DNA of 64,000 nucleotides from Smallanthus sonchifolius (taxonomy: Eukaryota > Streptophyta > Magnoliopsida > Asterales > Asteraceae). Shown here one piece after another: positions 57,179 through 64,000 of the stretch (positions are counted from its first letter, which is position 1; every line of letters starts with the position of its first letter). The stretch is taken from NCBI GenBank assembly GCA_023525975.1, contig CM042022.1, positions 2,051,001-2,115,000 on the forward strand, in the 5' to 3' direction. The notes under the pieces are model-generated. The model was given only the letters and a program-made list of their open reading frames with translations. It was not told the origin of the DNA and ran no database searches. The position numbers and the translations under genes were made by a program.

Positions 57179-57774
57179 AGAAAGTATAGAATTGATGTGT
57201 GGTTAACCATTAATTCAGATTGAGAGTGAATCTTAGGACCACGTTGGTAAGGTGTATTGGATAGCTTAACAGGTGAGACAAAAATCCCTATTTACTTGTT
57301 TGTAGGGTGATATGCATACTCACGAAATGTTTATGAAATGATTGATAAATGAAATGCTTATGAAACGAAAGATTTACTAAAGGAACGATGTTTTAAACAT
57401 GATTTCATACTAAATGAAAGGTTTACGAAAGGATTGGTTTTCTAAATGAAAGAAAGGGTTTTATAAAGGAATGTAATGTTTTATGAAAAGAAAATGGGCA
57501 AATGTTTTTAAGAAGTCATTACATACCTAATCTGTTACAAGAAGGAATTAGCGGTTATGAAGTCTCGAAAGTAGTGGTCAAGACCGTGAGTCTGATCCTA
57601 TTACCAGCCTTATGGTAGTTTATGGACGTAGGAGTTGTAGGGCCATAAGCACAACAGGGGCAGTGCCTTAGTGGCATGTCAACGGTTTTGAAGTTGTACA
57701 ACCAGGGACTGGTTACTTAGGGTTAACGTGACCAATGGAGGTTCAATTATGTGTGCCATAGCGGTCGATGGTTA

Positions 57775-57930
57775 AGCCTTAGGGGCAATATAATACTAAA
57801 GGGACGAAAAGTAATATATTGTCAGTTTATGGACGTGTGAGCCATAAGGGCAATAAAGGGACAAAAAGTAATGTATTGTCGGCCTTCGTGTAGTTAAGCC
57901 TTAGGGGCAATATAATACTAAATGACTGAA
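57775..57930. repeat. Repeated block in family-X copy 2
   Basis: The word TAAGCCTTAGGGGCAATATA with its neighbours occurs twice (57774-57793 and 57894-57913), about 120 bp apart, each close to AAAAAGTAAT.TATTGTC. Confidence 0.75.
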
Positions 57931-58425
57931 TGAATGGTAACACATATTTAAATAATAATGTATGAGTAAAAGAATGTTAAATGTTTAAATAAATATTTCG
58001 TTAAACGGTGTTTTGACGGTGATCGAATGATGAATTATGAGCCATGCTTTCTTATAAATGATTTAAAACCCTAAAGACTGTTTGGATGATGAAACCATTT
58101 CCTAAATGAATGAAAGACTTGAACTCACCAGCGTTAGCTGACTTTTAATATGCATGTCAGGTTAAATGTAGAGGTATGCGGCGTGGATGCGTGCTTGGCT
58201 ATTCCCAAGGAGTTACCCGATGATTGAAGTTCTGGTATCTATAGTCGTTAATCATGAGAACTATATGTTGTTAAATAGTGCTTTATTTGGTTGATATTTT
58301 GGATACTATGTAATGACTTCTAATATCCATTGCAATGATTTCATTTTTAAGTTTAAGAACTGTTTATGAATGAGTAAATCCAACACGTGAGGCATCCTAG
58401 TTTTGTGGCCTCACAGCATGGTAAT

Positions 58426-60395
58426 GCACACACCCACTAGAGCGATGGGTATATGGTTGCAAGCCAGAACGCAAATGATGCCATTGTTCATGGTGATGGC
58501 TCCGAAAATGGAGCCCCTATAGTACGAGGCATATTCCTCAAATCTTGATGATAGACGTCACCGAGCTTAGGGTTATAGGAGATGGGTAAGTTGAGGTGGT
58601 AAAAATATTTACAAATGAACTTATAATCTAATGTTTGTTGTATTGTATGTGTGTTATGCAGGTTTTTAAAACTACATGTTTTCCATAAGATGATGTGATT
58701 TCCTTGGGCTCGTTTGATAAGATGCCACTAAGGTTAGCCTTGACACATGTATAAGCGCTTTAAGGTTTGTATGTAAGCAACGATTTAAATTAAATGTTTA
58801 CATCTTTTGGTTTTAACATTCATAATGAATGGATATATATACACATGGTGTATTGATACCCTATTCTTGAGGAGAAGTTATACACTGCATGGTGTTGCAC
58901 CATGCATAATCGCTATAGGACCAAATGAAGGACTTGGATATCCATGGGGTATTGTTTAATGGTGATGACTTTACGTCAGAGAGGTCACACCACTGACCGG
59001 TGTCGAAGTATAATCAATGATAAGAGAAAATATGTGTTCTTTTTTACTATAACTAATTATGGCAAGTAGGGTATCGAATCCACAATGAGTTAATAATGGT
59101 GTTAAGATGGAGTTGATTATTTATACTAAACCTAATTAAAACTGATTTTGGATTTGATTGATCGGTAAATAACACAAACTGAAATTAAGTGATTGATTTG
59201 CAAAAAAAATATAAGATGATCACACTCGGGTTTCAGATTTAGAAGCAAAATGTATAATCTGATTTAAGCACTAAATTGAAAGTTGTAACTTTATTCAATG
59301 TATAGATTGAAGTACAATCATATGACTAAGGAATCTGGCTGTGTTACTTAACGATTCTAAACTGTTGAAGGACACAATCTATGATGTTATCTGGATAATT
59401 TTCAACATAATCGTCACAAACTCAACATGACATCATGACATCAGGATTGTTAATGATTCAAGACCAAAGACAAACATGTTATTAAATTCAATTCACAAAA
59501 AGATAAGCCGTTCTTCAAACACAAAAACATTAAACACATAACTCTACCCTAATCATTATAAGATTAAATGATTAAAGTTTGATTTAATTCCAAAAAGATA
59601 AATATTAGATTGAATATAATCACTTACACAAACCCCACATCCGGGGGTTGATGACAAGTGATTTAGCCAACCGTGTTCATTGTTTGTGATAACGGTTGAT
59701 GATTTCAGGAAGCCGTTGTGGATTGTATAATAATACTCAAAATCCTAGCATATCCCTTTTTATGGCCACCAAATTTCGTGTTAAACCACAAACTTTCACC
59801 GCCATAGCGTAGGCTACTCCTAACCCCTCGTAGACTACGATGTGATCCAATTCTCTTCGCCAACTTCCTTCTATGCTATGTTATGTGTATGCCAAGTCAG
59901 CATGCTACCTTCCAGCGTATACTAAAATAACTTTACAATAGTCTACGCTAGGCTTCCCCCTTTTCTTCTTTCTTCCGGTCTCCATCATCATTCACACGTA
60001 CTAAGCCCAAAACTCGCTTGTTCTCCTCTCTACCCTGCATGTACAAAACATAGACAAAGTAACAATATTCAAAGCAAATTTAAGATTAAAAACATACAAT
60101 TACATGCAAATAATGTGTACAAATCAATCACCCATCAACCACCCTCCTGTGAGATTTTACGCTCTTGGTCCTTTTGCGGATTTTTTTTTTCTTATATAAG
60201 GTTATTAATTTTAGTAGCCGACAAAGTACTACTAAAATATAATGTTTGATGATTGTAGGTAATTGTCTTAGAGCAAACATTGAGCGGGATGTAGAATGAG
60301 TATAAGAGACATGAGGAGGAGATGCATTCACAGCTGAAGGTTGAATAGAAGCTTGTCGTAGACCTCGAGGTACATAATATGCTGTCTGTAAATTA
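58426..60395. other. No gene seen (about 2 kb)
   Basis: No frame with recognisable similarity. TAGGGTATCGAATCCACAAT (59068-59087) is a word that also appears in LTR-type repeats of related plants, so the stretch is probably old retrotransposon sequence; this is a guess. Confidence 0.4.
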
Positions 60396-60546
60396 AGAAG
60401 GATATACAGAGAAAACATTTAGGGTTTTATTATTAGAGGAGGAGAATACAATTGAAAACATGAAAAGCTATATAAAAAGCCTAACTACGTTAACCTAGCT
60501 AAATGAGCCGACCAAGGCCCGATACAAATAAACCCTATATGCTAAC
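60396..60546 (-). mobile_element. Probable 3' LTR of the deleted copia element
   Basis: On the minus strand GTTTGAGGGGGG, a typical polypurine tract, is followed at 60546 by TGTTAGCATATAGGG. The left end of the LTR is not resolved; no matching 5' LTR was found right of 63300. Confidence 0.6.
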
Positions 60547-63290
60547 ATCCCCCCTCAAACTAACAATATGATATCAATAAGAATTGAGAGTTTGTCACAC
60601 AAGAAACAAAACCGAGAAGCAGACTGAGCCTTTGTAAAGATATCAATAATCTTGAGTAAGAAATAACCTCTCTTTTGGACTCAGGTTCATACAGACGATG
60701 AACATTAATAATAAAATAAGCAAACGAAGTAAAGTAATAAGAGTATGTAAAATCTGGCAGTGTGGTCGGCTTACGAGTACGTGTATAATTACGAAGCAAA
60801 GGTGCTGCCTTAGTAGACGGTGGGGAATCAGTAGTGTCAGCCTCCGGTGGATCAGTCTCTGGCGTACAAGGAACATGACCATTACCCAATGATGTGGTGG
60901 CATCAGAAACTGGGTCATTAGATGCAATATCATAAATATCAATGCTGAAAGGATCAATAGCCCGTAGATCTGATTGTGTTATGTCATGTGACTAAGCCGG
61001 AATAGAGAAGAACAAAATATGCTCAAGAAAGGTACACATAAAGCCAATTATGCAGACAACTTATTCCGCTCAAACTGAGGCCATAAAACAATAAAGGTAC
61101 ACCCAAGTACTCGCAATGTTAAATAATCTGACAAGTGGCCATAAAGCTTCTAGAACGAAAACATCCTAGAATTGTGTGAAGTAGGAATTCGATTGATCCC
61201 CTGACAAGCCGTTAGGAGAGCTTTTCCCCAAAAAACAATAGGAACCTCAAAAGATAGTTACAGTGACCTAGTTGTTTCAAGAAGATATCTATGTTAAATT
61301 TCTTCAACCCCATTTTGTTAGAGAGTATATGTAAAAGATGATTGGTGTAAAGTACCATCAGATGCAAGTAACTGGTTAAAATAACTAGAGGTATATTCCC
61401 CCCCTATATCACACTGTAAGCATTTTGTAACTACCCGGTGCTGTGTCTTGACAAGAGCTCTGAAATTACTATAAATAGTCAAGAAATCCGTCATACGTTT
61501 CATGAGGTAAACCCATGTATAACATGTATAAGCATCAATAACGAGACATAGCATGTTGAGTCTCTTTTAGAGAATACTAGGGATGGACCCCATACTCAGA
61601 ATGCACAAGATCACAAGGAGCAACATAGTGAGAGACACTTTTATTAAATTTTGCCACTTTACAATAACTACAATCAGAAATATCAGAACTAACACATGTC
61701 CTAAACGAGAATGCCAAAGATAAAAATCTGAAGACAATCGACTCAAACGAAAGGAAGACAAATCAACAATAGAAGCAGCAACACCAAACTCTTTAAGTTC
61801 CCCTAAGACATAGTGTTCCCCCAGCCTACGACGACACCAATCACCTTCTAAGAACGTGGATCCTGTATGAAACAAATGGAATAAAAAAAGAACACCCGAT
61901 GACCATATTTAAAAAGCTAAATGATCGATGCAAGATTTAAAGCAAGTTTGGGAATATAATAAACACCAATGAGAGAGATACGAGGAGTAAAAACAGAACT
62001 AACACCCTCTACAAACATTGATGTTGCACTGACAGACATAACATATATGGGTGAACGAGAGGACAAAGAAACCAAGGAAGACACATAAGGTGACATATGG
62101 TGAGACACACTAGAATTAAGGATCTATAAGGATGATGGAATAACATAAGTACTAGACTAAGGGAGACACGAGTGAGACATGGATATAGACATGGCAACAA
62201 GGTTAGAAGCCAAAAACTATCTAAACTGCTAAAAAACTTGGGGATCCAAAGCAGACGGCGGTGGTGTGGTGGTAGTAAATCGAGGAGTATCTACCGAGGG
62301 TGCAACAGTAGTAGTAAACCGTGGAGAACGAATTGTTCATGGAGTAGGATCAGATGGACGTGGCTAAAAAGATGGTTAAAATGGTCCAGTTGACCAATTG
62401 TGTTGTGAAATTCGTTGTTGCTGCTTTGTCTTGTTAAGTAACAATGGACATCAAGACTTCTAATGATTTTTCTGTTTGTAGAATTCACATTCGTCAAATG
62501 CAATTCTAGGAGCAGGTTTTGTACGGATAAGGTCGTTGTGGGACAACAAACACAATAGAACTGATAGATGTTTTAGACCCTTTGTCCACCTGAGAACGGA
62601 TATGAGTTTCCTTCACAATCAATTCATGAAGTACTAAATCAAATGTAGGAAGAGGACTACGATGAAGAATTTTCCCACATAATCCTTCAAAATCAGACCT
62701 TAATGCGATAAAAATTGAACAAAACGTTGTTCCTCCCTCCTAGAAATGTAGGGTCTAAAAACTTTCAACTTTGTAGATTCTATAAGAGCTAATTGATCCC
62801 ATAAATCAAACATAGCAATATGAAAATCTTAAATACTCATAGTGATCTATTGAAGAGCTCGAATATCATACTACAGCTAGTATTGTTTAGCAAAGTTGGA
62901 CTGAGTATACAGTCTATTCAAGTGATCTCAAACTTCGTTTGTAATATCATACTTAGCCAATTGAATACTAATTGATTGTATCACACAATTATTTATGCAA
63001 GTGATAATCATAGAATTATCAATTTCCCATGCATCAAGTTTAACCACATAATCAATAGCCTTCTTGTACTCCGATTTCTCTTTTATACCTGGAATATAAC
63101 CATACATACGTTTACCACGTAGAAAATTCTTCATGGCATGTACTCCGATTTCTCTTTTATACCTACATACGTTTACCACGTAGAAAATTCTTCATGGCAT
63201 AACTCCAGTAGGCATAGCTCTTGCCATCAAGCTGTGCCCTAATAGACTGAAGAGAATAATATTTTCCAACCATATTTCGAAAAGCCTAGA
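60547..63290 (-). pseudogene. Internally deleted Ty1/copia gag-pol
   Basis: The minus-strand order is gag (63270-62500: KYYSLQSIRAQLDGKSYAYW, LAKYDITNEVWDHLNRLY), protease (62110-61920: SHHMSPYVSSLVSLSS and IPKLALNLASI; the usual DSG is lost), GAG-pre-integrase (LWHSRLGHV, about 61700), integrase core (61554-61318: VIDAYTCYTWVYLMKRM, CDIGGEYTSSYF) and integrase C-terminus down to about 60700 (LYEPESKRE). Reverse transcriptase and RNase H are missing; the deletion ends just before the polypurine tract. Stops and frameshifts are frequent. Without polymerase it could not have copied itself. Confidence 0.87.
63066..63200. repeat. Partial tandem duplication in the copia gag
   Basis: GTACTCCGATTTCTC...TTCTTCATGGCAT occurs at 63066-63139 and again at 63140-63200. 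The second copy lacks 13 bp and shifts the gag frame. Confidence 0.9.
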
Positions 63291-64000
63291 AAAACCGGAT
63301 AATCAAATACCTGGCACCAAAGATGAACAAAAAAACAACAATATCAAAATTGAGCAACGGAAGCAAATACAAACGAATAGGAAACAAACCCTAATCCAAA
63401 GAAATTAGGTGTGAAGTTGGTTGATCATGGTCGACTGTATAAGAAATTTAGTGATTTTATGCGCAACTACGAGTTAGACCGCCACCCCAATCCTCTCATG
63501 TAGTTAGGTAGTTCACATTATTACAGTTTTTGGTTGAAATGAATTTATTATAGATTTTATAAATACTTTTAATTTGTATTATCGTTTATTTATTTGTAAC
63601 ATATTATTTTGATTTATAGAAAATCATTAAAAAGTTTTATATACTTGTTATTTAAAATAACTATTACCAGCACATTTTATCGTTAATGCATTGGTGAAAA
63701 TTCAGCCGTTGATCCGTCAATGGCCTTGTCATCGATTGGTGAATGTGTTATCGGTGATGCGTTGTGAGGCGTCCATAAATGACGTGTGAGTAAACAGTCA
63801 GTGAATCTATTTACACGTCAGTTTCCTATGGAATTTCATCGACGAATTATTAACAGATCACAGACGGATGAGTGATGGATCTTTCCATTGGTAAAATCCC
63901 TTGATTTGAACTAGTTCCATTCCATCAGAATATGGCATGTGGTAAACCACATGAGATGTTGATCAGTTAACATACGCCATATTGTTGGGCCATTTTAGCT
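63291..64000. other. No gene seen at the right edge
   Basis: AT-rich at first, then more mixed from 63670 with several ATCGATGA- and GTCAATGG-like words (63711-63770). No open frame with recognisable similarity. Confidence 0.4.

Larger units (their letters stand above)
56470..58425 (+). mobile_element. Family-X solo LTR, copy 2 (about 1.95 kb)
   Basis: Starts TGTAACATCCTG. Shares with copy 1 (19679 and 33418) the leader around CTAGAGAGAG, the palindrome array, the tandem array of GAAA-rich words and the 3' module GAACTCACCAGCGTTAGCTGACT near 58128-58155, then a similar end around GTTTAAGAACT. The right end is approximate (around TGGCCTCACA, 58418). No target duplication was recognised. Confidence 0.7.

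Overview
The window is nuclear DNA of a flowering plant. Two host genes with many GT-AG introns can be fully reassembled, and they sit in a deep layer of nested Ty1/copia and Ty3/gypsy LTR retrotransposons, SINEs, a LINE remnant and hAT-type MITEs. The style of the LTRs (long solo LTRs starting TGTAACATCC or TGTGACACCC) suggests a large, repeat-rich genome such as one of the daisy family; that lineage guess is inference.

Host genes. (1) 15751-8972, minus strand: a BASS1-like plastid sodium/metabolite cotransporter, 12 exons, 383 codons plus stop, intact. (2) 44812-34880, minus strand: an SGR2-like DDHD-domain phospholipase, 21 exons, 879 codons plus stop, intact. Both models were built by hand from splice sites and keep one reading frame throughout.

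Layout. 1-8.7 kb: remains of a copia integrase, an 81-bp minisatellite, and a Tat-type gypsy gag/protease broken by a 2.0-kb solo LTR (3493-5492) and a second LTR-like insertion (6199-8495) that itself holds a truncated copia element. 8.97-15.75 kb: BASS1-like gene with SINEs and MITEs in its introns. 15.75-19.06 kb: intergenic, with two SINEs and a LINE 3' fragment. 19.07-34.55 kb: a Russian-doll insertion four levels deep: a gag-only copia element holds an LTR (family X), which holds an Athila-like solo LTR, which holds a 9.9-kb Tat gypsy element with both LTRs. 34.88-44.81 kb: SGR2-like gene, with MITEs, a 407-bp tandem duplication and a hAT transposase scrap in its introns. 45.35-55.92 kb: a minus-strand chromovirus-like gypsy element whose 3' LTR is split by solo LTR A, which is split by solo LTR B. 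56.47-58.4 kb: a second family-X solo LTR. 58.4-60.4 kb: no gene seen. 60.4-63.3 kb: an internally deleted minus-strand copia element. 63.3-64 kb: no gene seen.

No element coding region is intact. The most interesting patterns are regulatory: minus-strand LTRs Y1, Z and Y2 carry arrays of short palindromes with a CGGWCCG core just upstream of a TATA box, with conserved G-box and TGAGTCA-like motifs between; plus-strand LTRs A, B and X share a conserved 3' module, and B and X also carry their own palindrome arrays. The Tat element also carries a spliced antisense gene, interrupted by one stop codon.
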